Translations under genes and position numbers: made by a program
Source of the DNA: Lunularia cruciata
Taxonomy: Eukaryota > Streptophyta > Marchantiopsida > Lunulariales > Lunulariaceae
Length of the DNA stretch: 64,000 nt
Assembly: GCA_948567375.1 (NCBI GenBank)
Contig: OX419761.1
Coordinates: 30,418,243 to 30,482,242 of the forward strand
Direction: 5' to 3'
Part shown: one piece after another, positions 35,750 to 46,785 of the stretch
Position numbering within the stretch: the stretch's first letter is position 1
Layout: every line of letters starts with the position of its first letter
The notes under the pieces: model-generated
Database searches by the model: none
The model's input: the letters and a program-made list of their open reading frames with translations, nothing else
What the model was told of the DNA's origin: nothing

Positions 35750-38334
35750 ATGACAAGCAATTTTCCATCGCCGCTAAGAAGTCATCCTGCAGGAGATTGT
35801 GGGAAGCAAAGTATAGTCGAAGACGCGCTGATGTGTTGAGAGGAAGTCGTGAGAGTTAATCCGGGAATCAGTAGGAAGAATAGTCCCCAGCCCAGAGTGG
35901 AAGAGAGAAAGATGGGAGGTGGGAAGAAGAACTCCAAATTTGCAGTGAGAAATCATGCGATTTGGAGGTTAGATGTGATCACAAGAATTGAGGTCTTGAG
36001 CAAGCTTTGGATCACATTCTTGGCATGGAACTGGAATGTTAGCTTTCCAAGTTTCATGATTGAGATCATCGAGAGTAAGTGTCTTGATAGCCCTGAGGAA
36101 GAAGTGAAGAGAGGAAATCTTGCTCGATGGATAGAGTTGGATTGGAGGTTAGTACTTGGGAGAGAAGCATGCGCAAAGCATGGAGCCACATTCTTGGAGA
36201 AAGGAGAAGTAGCCGAAGAAACCCAAGAAGTGAGAGATGCCTTCTCTTCAAAGCGCACAAAGAATGGCTACAAAATGGAGAGCTATAGGGATCCTATAAA
36301 GAGATGGATTGTGAGTGCTCTAATAGAAATCTCAAAGCCGGAGAAAACGACTTATGTGATGAAGCACCAAGCGGTGTTCTTCCATAAGATGTTTGCAGGA
36401 GAGCCAATTAATTGGGCAAAGTGTCGTCATGGGAGGACGAGATAGATGGTGTGGAATTTGTGGGACAAGTTGCCTCCACATTACATTGTGCCGTTTGCAG
36501 CCCATTTCTATCTGGGGCTGAACTTGCTCAATGTGGCGGAGCAAAATAAGATGGTGTCCCATTTCTATCCCAATTTAAGCAGCGATGTCTATGCGGAGGA
36601 GCAGCAATACATTCTTTAGATCAGGAGTAGTGATGAGTACTAAGCACAGACGGGGCAGAGTGTGCAGTTGGAAGTGAGCACTCCAAAGTCAAAGAAGAGG
36701 AGTCAACAAGGAGAAGAAGAAGTAGAGAAAGTGAGACCTCGGAAGGCTAGAAGGGTAATCCCAAGGAAAGAGCTAGTGGTAATCGCGTTGTTGGAAGAAG
36801 AGTCGGAAGGAGAAGCCGAGTGCAAGTGCAAAGATTTGGAGAGGGAGGAAGAACCAGAGTTCACACTGCAAAGTGGAGACACGAGTAGTGACAACAACGA
36901 TGCAGTGGAGGTGAAATTGATACCCAAAGAGGAGGAAGCCAAGATGGATATAGAGGAGAAAGATAACTTGAAACAAGAAGACGAAGTTCCAAAACAAGAG
37001 GAGAAAAGAGTTACAATTCAAAGGGGAGTTTGTTCCAGGCAAAGTGTGGAGCGGGGCCAAGTAAGGTAAGAGAAGAGGAGGATGGAAATTTGGGGAGTGA
37101 AGAATCCATTCCTATAAGGCAACTATGGCTTAGAAGGCAAGTGTCAAGTGAGAAAGAGGTGAAGAAAGAGACAAGTCCGCAAGTCAAAATAAATACAAGT
37201 GAAGGAGTAGAGTATCTACGAGAGGTTGTGTGCCCATTGTTAGTGAAGTTAGAGCACAAGAAGAAGTAGATGCAGTCAAAGTGTCCAAAGGTGAAGACTG
37301 TATTACAAGTATTAGCTCAATTAGAAGAAGAGAACTTGGAGTTAAAGAAGAGTATAATCCGAGGTGAGGAGGAAAAGGAAGTACTATGAGAAGATGCAAT
37401 AGTACAGAAATCAAGTGATCAAGAACTTGAAGAGAGAAGCAAGGAATAGAGAGGAGCTCATAGAGTAGAGTGACATAGTGAGGGAAAGGCAAGTAGTTGA
37501 GTATGAAATCTTGAAGCAGCAATTTGCTGATTTGAGATTAGAAATTATCCATGCTATGGCAAGAGTAGTAGAGAAGGAGCAAGAGCTCAATAGAGTGATG
37601 GAGAGTGTAGAAGAGAAAAAAGTAGCTCTGGCAAAGAGAATTGACAACAGATATAGAGAGGAAGAAAGGTTGAGAGAGTTACTTTGCAATCAAGAGGAGA
37701 AGATTGTGCAAAAGGAGAAGGAGAAGGAAACTATGAAAGCCGAGTTCAAAGCAAAATTGGCAATGTATAGAGAAGATTGGCTTGCAAATCAAGAATGTGA
37801 AAGAAGAATGAGATTGGAGCCATTGAAGGAGATTGTGATCAAGATGAATGCAATGCTGAGTATAGAAGCCAATGTGCGGATTGAAGAAACAAGACTGAAC
37901 AAGTTGAAGTTGTTGGTGCAGGAGATGAGGAGGAGAAATGAGAAGGATAAAGATTTGAATGAGTTGTTGATCAGTCTCAGAACTTGTGTAGATAGAAAGG
38001 TATTGGAAGTAGAAGACAATATCACAATTAGATTAGACTTAGTGAAATTAGAGATAGATAAACTTCAAAAGGATGTAAGAGCAAAACCCAAAGTAGATGA
38101 CAGAGGAATGCAGACAAATTTGGAGTTACCATTGAAGATGTTACAGAAGAGTGGGTCGGGAGATAAGGAGTTAGAAGGATTACCCACTAGTGGAATTGCA
38201 GATCAAGAAAGAGAGATGTTAGAATTAGTAGAGAATTAGGAGTTGTGAAACCCAAGGATAGAGTAGTAATAAGTGGAGTTACTTCAAGATTGGGATTGAA
38301 AGCCAAGGAAGATGTAGACATCAGATTGGAGTAG
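35750..38334 (+). pseudogene. U4 copy of the LTR-borne coiled-coil protein gene
   Basis: ATG (M-T-S-N-F-P-S-P-L) lies 411 bp from the LTR start and the stop TAG at 38332-38334 follows D-I-R-L-E. Main open pieces: 35849-36445 (N-terminal domain: F-L-A-W-N-W-N-V-S-F-P, N-G-Y-K-M-E-S-Y, H-Q-A-V-F-F-H-K-M-F-A-G), 36662-37069 (linker with K-K-R-S-Q-Q-G-E and acidic runs) and 37478-38239 (253 codons, predicted coiled coil; E-K-I-V-Q-K-E-K-E-K-E, L-A-M-Y-R-E-D-W-L-A). Single-base lesions connect them. High Lys/Glu content and periodic Leu suggest an elongated dimeric protein. No enzyme motif is seen, so a structural or nucleic-acid-binding role is only a guess. Confidence 0.78.
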
Positions 38335-38450
38335 TAATAGATTTGAGATTTGAAGAGGCAGATATGAAGAGATGCATTGTCATTTTGGATTTGCATGTTA
38401 GAAGAGTTGTTGTAGAATAGTATAGTTGTTAGAATTGTCATTTGCTTCAC

Positions 38451-38458
38451 TATTTAAG
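38451..38458 (+). promoter_or_regulatory. TATA-like box of LTR U4
   Basis: TATTTAAG, 675 bp before the LTR end, is the same place as in U1, U3 and U7. Confidence 0.55.
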
Positions 38459-39279
38459 AGTGGCATTCATAGTTTTATGTTGTTCAATGCTCATAATTTC
38501 TAAGAATAGATAAAGCAAAGTGTTGTGGAGTAGTGCTCTTCGTTTAAGCTTGATTCCAAGTATCAACTTTGTGATTGTATTTGTGAGTGTGTGGTGAAAT
38601 TCAAAGTGCAAGTTAGTGTGCTTGTTGGATGTTGGATTCCGTAGCCTTGATCTTCATTTTGTGTGTTTGATCCTGAGTGAAGTGCAATCGGAGCAATGCC
38701 TTGACAGATCTGAGAGGAATTGTAGTGTAGGTAGTATTTTGCATTTGTGAGTGCAGTGCAAAGTTGATGTGAAGCAATTTTGATCAAGGAAGTTGTGCCT
38801 TCAGTGGAGGGGTAGAACACAATTCTGAGGTGAAGTTTTTTTGTAGTGCAGTGCCGTTTTTGGGAGAGCTTGAATCATCACAATCAAGATTGTTTGGAAA
38901 GATTTGATGGAGTTGCGATTAAGAAGTGTTAATTTGTGATAATACTACGAGTCAATGCTTGTTCCTCTCTTCTGGGTGTGGTTTCTACTTGAGAGATTAA
39001 AGATGGAACCAAGAGGAACTAAATTATTACTTTGCTTTTTATTTGACCAATTCTGAATTGTATCTCTGTGAGAACAAACTTTACTTACCCAATTACCGCA
39101 AAAGTGATATTTGCCTAGTTGTCACATAAAAGGACAGGATCATGTGGCAGTAAAGGCCTTCTTGATGCTTACTGTGGATGTAGCCTCACACAGAGGTGAA
39201 CCACGTGTTCTTGTCTAAAGTGTGAATTTGCTTGGAATCAGCATGGTTTATGTGGCACTAATCAATTTTATCAATCAAA

Positions 39280-39292
39280 TGGTATTAGAGCA
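39280..39292 (+). promoter_or_regulatory. Copia primer-binding site
   Basis: TGGTATTAGAGCA, complementary to the 3' end of plant initiator tRNA-Met with one mismatch, begins two bases after the 5' LTR. This is the usual primer for plant copia elements. Confidence 0.85.
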
Positions 39293-39507
39293 ATGTTGAG
39301 GTTGATGATGGAGGCCATGAGAAAATTGAGACAAGTGTTGGCTCAACTAAGTTGAGGCATGAAGCAATTATGGACTAAAGGCTGAACCTCAATTTGGGGA
39401 CCTTGGTCATTTGTCTATTCCCCTGCACTTTGTACTTTTTTTAGAGGAAGTGAGCTATGAGCCTCTAGGATGATGAAGATATTGTCGGGGCATAGCATGA
39501 GGTCAGC

Positions 39508-42500
39508 TGTGGTGCCCACATTTTTTGTATTTCTCAAAATAAAGGAGAAGAAGTGTACAGAGAAGTCAAATTGCACCTGTATGGCCAAAGAAGGCAAAGG
39601 AAAGAGTCTTCGAGATGAAACCCGAGGTAAAGTGACTTTGGGTCATAAGGCAAAGTACTCGGAAATGCCTTGTCAGCATACAACCTAAAGTAAATTACCT
39701 TTGTATCGGGGGGAGCTCAACCCGAGGCGAAGACAATCTAACAACCTTTTGTCGGGGTGAGAAATTGAAGAAGGGGCCGTTTAAAAACTGGCGGCCCATA
39801 CGCGCAAAGGTTTATTGACAGTGACATGTGCATGCCGGAGGTGTGATTTCTTGGTAGAAACTCAAAGCAACAAAAGACAAAGAAGCGCAACTCTATAAAA
39901 ATCGAAACTGCAACAACAAAATGTCAAGTAATTTTCCTTTGCCGTTGAGAAGTCGTCTTGCAAGTGATCGAGGAAAGGGAAATAGAGTTGGGATCGTGTT
40001 AGTGCGCAAGGGCAAAGTTGTGAGAGGGAAATCGAGAGGAAGTGAGAAAGTAGAAGAGATGGGAGGAGGGAAGAAGAACTCTGAATTCGCAGTGAGAAAT
40101 CATGCGATTCGGAGGTTAGATGTGATAGCAAGGATCGAAGTCTTGAGCCGACTTTGGATCACCTTTCTGGCATGGAACTGGAACGTAAGTTTTCCAAGAC
40201 TCATGACAGAAATCATCAAGAGTAAGTGTCTCGATGGACCCAAGGAAGAAGGGAAGAGAGGAAATCCGGCTCATTGGACAGAGTCGGATTGGAGACTTTT
40301 ACTCGAGAAGGAAGCAGGCTCGGAGCAAGGAGCCACGTTCTTGGGAAAGGGAGAGATAGCCCAGGAAACTCAGGAGGTGAGAGATGCCTTCTTGTCAAAG
40401 CAGACGAAGAATGGGTACAAGGTTGAGAGCTACAAAGACCTTGTGAAGAGAGGGATCGTGAGTGCTCTAATGGCTATCCTAAAGCCAAAGAGAACCACTT
40501 ATGTGATGAAACACCAAGCAGTGTTCTTCCATAAGTTGTTTGCAGGAGAACCAATCAATTGGGCAAGGTGTTCACGGGAGAACGAGGCAGATGGTGTGGA
40601 ATTTGCAGGATAAGTTGCCTCTACACTACATCGTGCCGTTTGCAACACACTTCTACCTTGGGCTCAACTTGCTAAATTCGGCGGAGCGGACTAGGATGAT
40701 GTCGCATTTCCATCCGGATGTGCGAAAGGAGGTCAATATTGAGGAACAATAGTACATTCTCCAAATCAGGAGCACCGACGACTACTACGCAAAGACAAGG
40801 AAGAACGTGGAGGTCGCAATGAGTACTCCAACAAAGAAGAGGAGTCGGCAAGGAGAAGCCAAAGATAGCAAGAAACCTCGGAAGATGCAGAGAAGTAACC
40901 CAAGGCGAAGTATGATGGTGATTGAGTCAGAGGATGAGGACTCAAAAGGAGATGCCGAGCTCAAAACGGAAGACTCGGAACACAAGGGGGAGCATGAGCT
41001 AATGTTGTAGAGTGGAGATACGAGCAGCGATAGTGATGAAGTGGGAGAGATGACATCGATGCCAACAGCTGACAAATACGAGGAGGAAGAAGTGCACACT
41101 GAGATGGAGGCCGAAGACAACATACAGTTGGAGGACAAAGTAACTGTGCCCAAGGAAAGGAAGATCACAATACAGCAAGGATTTTGCTCAAGACGTAAGG
41201 CGAAGTGTGAAGCGGGGCCAAGTAAAGTGAAGGAAGAGGTTGGAGAAAGCTCGGTCAGTGAGGCGTCAATTCCGATACAAAGACTGCAAAGGAGAAGGCA
41301 AGTATCAGGTAAAGAAGAGGTAAGGAAGGAGATTTCTATGCAGGAAGAAGTAGTCGCGAGAAATGGAGTGGAGTACCTACAGGAAATTGTGTGTCCATTG
41401 TTGGTGAAGTTGGAGCACAAGAAGAGGGAGATGCAGTCGACGTGTCCAGAGATGAAGACTATGTTGCAGGTGTTAGCGCGACTAGACAAAGAGAACTCGG
41501 AGTTGAAGAAGAGTGTAACCCGAGGTGAGGAGGAAAGGGATGTACTGCAAGCGGAGGCAGTAGAGAGAAGTCAGGTAATTGAAGACTTGAAGAGAGAAGT
41601 GAGCGATCGAGAGGAGCTTGTGAAGAAGAGTGACATAGCAAGGGAGAGACAAGTAGCTAAATATGAGATCTTGAAGCAGCAATTTGCTGATTCAAGAGTA
41701 GAAGTTATCCATGCTATGGCGAGAGGAGCAGCAAAGGATCAAGAGCTCGATAGAGTGATGGAAAGTATGGAGGAGAAGAAACAACTCTGGCAACGAGAGT
41801 TGGCGGTGCGATACAGAGCAGAAGACCGATTACGAGAATTACTTCGTAATCAGGAGGAGAAGGTAGTACAGAAGGAGAAGGAGAAGGAGACGATGAAAGC
41901 CAAATTTGAGGAGGAGTTGGCAATGTACAGAGAGGACTGGCTTGCAGATCGGGACCAAGAAAGGAAGACAAGATTGGAGCCGATAAAGGAGATTGTCCTC
42001 CAGATGAATGCAATGTTGAGTATAGAGGCCAGCGTTCGAATTGAAGAGACAAGACTACACGAGTTGAAATTATTGGTGCAAGAGACAAGGCAAAGATAGG
42101 CAAAAGACACCAAGATGAACGCCTTGTTGATTAAAATGAGAACTTGTGTAGATAGGAAGATATTAGAGGTAGAAGATAACATTGCGATTAGACAAGACTT
42201 AGTGAAAATAGAGATAGAAAAGCTTCCGAAAGATGTTGAAGCAAAACCCGAAGTAGATAACATAGGAGTGCAAATGTCTTTGGAGTTACCAATGGAGACA
42301 TTAGAGAATAGTAGGTCGAGAGATAAGAAGTTAGATAGATTACCCACTAGTGGAATTTCATATTAGGAAAGAGATTTGCTAGAATTGGTAGAAGAAGTAG
42401 GAGATATGAAACCCAAGGAAAAAGTGATAGGAAGGAAGATTACTTTGGGTTTGGGTTTGAAAGCCAAGGAAGAAGTAGACATCGGATCGGAGTAGTAACA

Positions 42501-42816
42501 GATTTGAGATTTGAAGAGGTAGATATGAAGAGGTGCATTGTCATTTTGGATTTGAAGGTTAGAAGAGTTGTTGTAGAACAGTATAGTTGTTAGAACTGTC
42601 GATTTGTTCACTACTTAAGAGTGGCATTCGCAGTATCATGTTATTCAGTGCTCATAATTTTTGAGAATAGATAAAGCAAAGTGCGGTGAAGCAGTGCTCG
42701 TCGCTTGAGCTTGATTCTGAGTATCAACTTTGTGTCTATGTTTGTGAGTGTGTGGAGATATTTGAAGTGCAAGTCAGTGTGCTTGTTGGATGTTGGATTC
42801 CACAACCGTGATCTTC
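39508..42816 (+). mobile_element. Long-LTR copy U5, 3'-truncated, in the copia leader
   Basis: It starts TGTGGTGCCCACATTTTTT after the copia leader. Homology with U4 continues to ...GATCTTC at 42816, about 330 bp short of the family 3' end, where copia leader sequence (CACAGGTTTGGGGCGG) resumes. The left flank is TCAGC (39503-39507); the matching right duplication has been lost with the deleted end. It carries the best-preserved coiled-coil open frame of the family. Confidence 0.85.
39921..42495 (+). pseudogene. U5 copy of the LTR-borne coiled-coil protein gene (best preserved)
   Basis: ATG at 39921 is 413 bp from the LTR start (M-S-S-N-F-P-L-P-L-R). The family C-terminus V-D-I-G-S-E ends at TAG 42493-42495. 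Open pieces: 39921-40613 (230 codons) holds the N-terminal domain with R-R-L-D-V-I-A-R-I-E-V-L, F-L-A-W-N-W-N-V-S-F-P, N-G-Y-K-V-E-S-Y-K-D and N-W-A-R-C; 40540-40752 continues it after a frameshift; 40807-41010 is the basic/acidic linker (K-K-R-S-R-Q-G-E, E-S-E-D-E-D); 41041-42099 (352 codons) is a continuous Lys/Glu/Leu-rich coiled coil; 42115-42366 is the tail. Only about four lesions (one frameshift, stops at about 40750, 41010 and 42098, and one near the end) separate it from a full frame. Confidence 0.8.
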
Positions 42817-43037
42817 CACAGGTTTGGGGCGGACAACATTTTATCAGTTGATGTAACTATTGTTGACTTTGAGTATTTGAAGAAGCTGTTATAAAAAATA
42901 AAGAATAAAAAAAATTCCATCTTATGACCCACTCCCATGAATATTGGAGTTTTAAGGTGGAAGGTTCAAGGACTCAAGAAGAGTCTCTAAGTGCAGCAAT
43001 AGCCTCTATAGTGCTTGAGAAGCAAAAAAAAGTCAAG

Positions 43038-43908
43038 ATGAGTACTCTGAACCTTGGTGGACCCAAGTTTGATGTGGCAAATTTTGATGGCGGCATGGAT
43101 TACTTATTCTGGGAACGGCATGTGAAAGGAGTTTTGAGGGCAATTGGTTTGGGTAAGCTCTTGAGGGAGAAACCTAAGGATGTGAGACAAAGTGATTGGG
43201 ATTGTATGCAAGATCAAGCAATGAATATTGTTTTGCTACACATTCAGCCTCATGTGATCAAGCAAGTGGGGGGGCATTCTGACTGTACTTCCTTGTTTGA
43301 TGCAGTACAAAGCAACTATCATCAGAATGAATTGTCAAATAGATTTGTACACCAATCTCAAACTAATCACATTCAAGATTAAACCAGTGACCAACATTAG
43401 AGACCATGTGGATGCATTTTGTGACCTAGTAGTATACTTGATAAACTTGGGAGAGGACCTGAATGAGGAGCAAAAGGTGCTGCAGTTGTTGGGCTCCTTG
43501 ATGCCATCCTATCAGTCACTTTCACGAGTGTTGTTGTACCATGAGAAAAAGACCATTACCTTTGAAGAGGTGACTGCAGCTCTACTTACAGATGACTTGC
43601 AACAAAAACTTGTTGCAACCTCAATGTCATCTTCTACTCAGGTCAATGCCCTGGTTATCCAATGTGGGAGACCTCAATGGAGGACTAGTGATGGTGATAA
43701 GGGGAAAAGTAAGGCCAGGTCCATGTCTAAGTCAAGAGGCAAGTCCAAGGAAAGGAAACATGTGACTTGTTGGAGATGTGGCAAAGTAGGTCATATGAAG
43801 AAGGAGTGCAAAGCTAAGGGCAAAGGAGAGGTAGATGAAGGCTCTTTAGCAAACATAGCTTATGTTGAGGAGGATACTGATCTGTTGGATGATCAGTATG
43901 ATTTGTGA
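43038..43908 (+). pseudogene. Copia gag with CCHC zinc knuckle, one frameshift
   Basis: Gag packages element RNA. The likely start is the ATG at 43038 (M-S-T-L-N-L-G-G-P-K-F), although the same frame is open from an ATG at 42924. The first piece ends at 43382; a frameshift near 43370 passes to 43297-43908. The capsid-like part has W-E-R-H-V-K-G-V-L and L-L-G-S-L-M-P-S-Y, both typical of plant copia Gag. The zinc knuckle C-W-R-C-G-K-V-G-H-M-K-K-E-C lies at about 43768-43809, after a Lys/Arg/Ser-rich stretch. The C-terminus runs into the protease region after a stop at 43908. Confidence 0.88.
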
Positions 43909-43944
43909 CATTGTGGGTATGCCCTTTGTGCCTCATCTCCTAGT

Positions 43945-44202
43945 ATGGATGATGAGTGGATTCTAGATTGTGCTTGCTCATACCATATATGCTATATCAA
44001 GGAGTTCCTCTATTCACTTTCAACATCGAATGATTCAGTTCTGATGGGGAATGATCAACCTTGTCGGATTGAAAGTATTGGATCCATAAGGATTCAAATG
44101 TTTGATGGAGCTATGCGGAAGTTTAATGATGTTTGGTTCATACCTAACATGAAGAAGAACCTGATTTTCCTTGGAGTATTGCATGCCAAAGGTCATCAAT
44201 AG
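43945..44202 (+). pseudogene. Copia protease remnant, active site altered
   Basis: The piece begins D-D-E-W-I-L-D-C-A-C-S-Y-H-I-C. In active copia proteases the same place reads W-x-x-D-S-G-A/C-S-x-H. Here D-S-G has become D-C-A, so the catalytic triad is lost. It continues with the expected V-W-F-I-P-N-M-K-K-N-L-I and stops at 44202 after A-K-G-H-Q. Confidence 0.8.
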
Positions 44203-44283
44203 ATTGTTGGTGATGGGGTACTTTGAGTCACTTCTGGTGGAAAGGTTATCTTGCAAGGTAACTTTTGAAAGAATCTATTTGTA

Positions 44284-45227
44284 TTGGAGAGCACTATAGT
44301 GTGTGGAGAAGCCAATGTAACCAGGTCTCAAGATGGGATGACGACTGTGTGGCATTCACGGCTAGGTCATCTGAGTGAGAAGGGTTTGGCTGTCTTGAAA
44401 AGAAATGGCTTGCTATTTGGCTTGAAGATTGTGAAGTTGGATTTTTGTGAGCATTGCATCTTTGGAAAATAGAACAGATCTGTTTTGGAGTGGGGACCCA
44501 TAATTCCAAGGTTCTACTTGAGTATGTACATAGTGATGTGTGAGGACCATCTCTTGCACCCTCACACTCTGGAAAAATTTACTATGTAACATTTATTGAC
44601 GATTACTTGAGGTTTGTGTGGATTTATTTCATGCACCACAAGTCTGAAGTCTTTGCCACTTTCAAGAAGTGGGAGACCCAAGTGGAGACTCAGATTGGGG
44701 AGAAGGTGGAGTGTCTGAGATTAGACAATGGCGGGGAGTATGTCTCTAGAGAGTTTCAAGCATACTGCATAGAACAAGAGATAACCTGCCACCATACCAC
44801 AGTTTACACTCCGCAATAGAACGGTGTTGCTGAGCTGATCAACCAGACATTGTGGGAACATGCGCAGAGTACATTGAGTGAATCAAAGTTGCCACTTGAG
44901 TTTTGGGTAGAAGCTATCAACACAGCAACATATGTGGTAAATATTTCTCCATCTAGTGCAACCAACTTCAAGACACCATATGAGTTGAGGCATAAGCGAC
45001 CAGCTGATTATGGTAGATTGAAGATATTTGGTTGTGATGCATATTCACTCACACCTAAGGAAGAGAGGTCCAAGTTGGATGCTAAGTCAAAGAAATGTGT
45101 TTTTCTTGGCTATGCAAGTGGAGTGAAAGCCCATAGGTTATGGGATCCAATAACGTGTAAGGTTGTGGTCAGTAGGGATGTTTCCTTTAATGAGTCCAGA
45201 TCATTCAAGGAGGGAGAGAATGCTTAG
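44284..45227 (+). pseudogene. Copia integrase with broken frame
   Basis: The HHCC zinc-binding part is at 44284-44472 (W-H-S-R-L-G-H-L ... F-C-E-H-C), ending at a stop. The catalytic core is open at 44607-44819 (F-V-W-I-Y-F-M-H-H-K-S-E-V-F, then L-R-L-D-N-G-G-E-Y with the second Asp and the start of the Glu helix). It is interrupted by TAG at about 44817, where the family has Q-Q-N-G-V. The C-terminal part is open at 44850-45227 (L-P-L-E-F-W-V-E-A-I, I-F-G-C-D-A-Y, K-K-C-V-F-L-G-Y). The first catalytic Asp (H-S-D-V near 44532) is followed by a TGA. Gene order IN before RT is diagnostic of copia. Confidence 0.88.
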
Positions 45228-45701
45228 GCTCCGTACATTAACAAAGGCAAGTCTCCCACCTTAGATCTAGTTGAGGGGGAGATTTATCACTTAAGTGATG
45301 AAGAGGAAGGAGGTGCTCTTGTAATAGAGCAAGTTCTTGAGGAGCAAGAACAAATGGAGCAAGTAGTTGCTGATGAGCAACAAAATGTGCTAAGTCAGTC
45401 TCACATTGGACCTACACATGGAGATCAAGTGGAGAGTTCATCTGGGAGGTTATCAAGGCGTGCTAGTTGAGCTCCAATCAGATATGGTACGTGGATTGAT
45501 TCAACAAAGTTGTTGGATGATGACTTGACTTTTGGGGATGATGCTCGTGCTTTGGTGTTGGAAGAAGGTGAACCCTCATCCTACAAGGAGGCATGTTCTT
45601 TTAATGAAAAGGATGAATGGTTTGGTTCTATGGAGAGGGAGATGGAATCCTTGAGGGATAACCAGACTTGAAAGCTAGTTACGTTACCTAAGGATCAACA
45701 A

Positions 45702-46463
45702 GTGATAGATTGCAAGTGGATCTACAAGTTGAACGAGGGTCCTAAGGAGGGATCAAAGATCTACAAGGCTAGGTTGGTAGCAAAGGGGTTCACTCAAGAG
45801 AAGGGGGTGGACTACAATGAGGTCTTTTCTCCTGTTGCAAAGTATTCCACAATCCATATGGTATGTATGCTTGTTGCATTATTTGGTCTTACTTTAGATC
45901 AAATGGATGTTGTCACGGCATTTCTCTATGGTACCTTGGATAAGAGGATCTTCATAAGACAACCTGTGGGATTTGTGAAGAATGGCCAAGAAGACAAGGT
46001 ATGCAGATTGTTGAAGTCCTTGTATGGATTGAAGCAAGCACCTCGCCAATGGAACAAGAGGTTTGATGTGTTTATGCACACTCAAGGTTTCAATAGGATT
46101 TTATTTGATCTTTGTGTGTACATGAAACAAGTGAGTAATATGACTTTTGGTTTTATTATTCTTGTGCTATATGTGGATGACATGTTGATAGCTGCCAAGG
46201 ATAGATCTGAGGTGAACAAGCTTAAGGTGCTCTTGAGTTCAGAGTTCAGGATGAAGGATCTAGGGTTGGCCACAAGGATATTAGGCATGGAGATCAAGAG
46301 AAACTTTGGCACTGGTAAGTTGTGGTTGACACAAGGTAAGTATGCTAGGAAGGTACTTGTTAGGTTCAACATGGAGAATTGTAAACCAATAAGTACTCCT
46401 CTAGCTTCTCATCTCAAGCTTTCAGCGGCAGTTGTCCTACATATGTTGTGGAGAAGGATTTGA
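45702..46463 (+). pseudogene. Copia reverse transcriptase, catalytic domain open
   Basis: The 253-codon open piece covers most of the RT: C-K-W-I-Y-K-L-N, A-R-L-V-A-K-G-F-T-Q, Q-M-D-V-V-T-A-F-L-Y-G, S-L-Y-G-L-K-Q-A-P-R-Q-W, and the active site L-Y-V-D-D-M-L-I with Y-V-D-D at 46170-46181 intact. It ends out of frame after C-K-P-I-S-T-P-L-A. The piece upstream (45228-45701) holds the acidic linker and W-x-x-A-M-x-x-E-x-like region with several stops. Downstream, the thumb (G-S-L-M-Y-W-M-T-C-T-R-P-D-L) is readable in another frame at about 46490-46600. Confidence 0.92.
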
Positions 46464-46785
46464 TGGCTAACATTCCTTATGAGAAGGCTGTTGGGAGTCT
46501 CATGTACTGGATGACTTGCACTAGACCTGATCTTGCTCTAGCAATGGGTAAGGTGTGCAGGTATATGTCAAATCTAGGAAGGACACATTAGGAAGCAATC
46601 AAGTGGATTCTTAGGTATTTGAGAGGTACACTAGACTATGGGCTCTTATTTGATGGAAGATCAATGAATGCCACATCACTAGATGCTATGTAGATGCTGA
46701 TTATGGACAAGATCTGGACAAGCAGAGGTCAATAATAGGGTATGTATTCACACTTGGTGGTGGTTGCATTAGTTGGAGATCTATC

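Larger units (their letters stand above)
35339..39126 (+). mobile_element. Long-LTR copy U4 (3788 bp), solo-LTR-like with perfect TSD
   Basis: It begins TGTGGTACCCACA and ends GTTGTCACA. The target duplication TAAAA is present at 35334-35338 and 39127-39131. The empty site is visible in the window: the copia 3' LTR carries ACTAGTAAAAGGACA at 47465-47479, uninterrupted. This proves both ends of the element and its insertion as one unit. It contains the reading frame 35750-38334 and a TATA-like box at 38451. It is the best reference copy for the family. Confidence 0.93.
35226..39277 (+). mobile_element. Copia 5' LTR, split by U4
   Basis: The LTR halves are 35226-35338 and 39132-39277 (about 259 bp in all, counting one copy of the TAAAA duplication). 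They are contiguous when compared with the 3' LTR at 47359-47618. The right half ends ...TCAATCA directly before the primer-binding site. U4 sits in a TAAAA target within it. Confidence 0.9.

Noticed and set aside
39921..42495. Coiled-coil frame as a host myosin or kinesin-like gene
   Set aside because: It is repeated in every copy of a mobile unit with the same start and stop and has no motor domain. Lys/Glu-rich coils give misleading matches.
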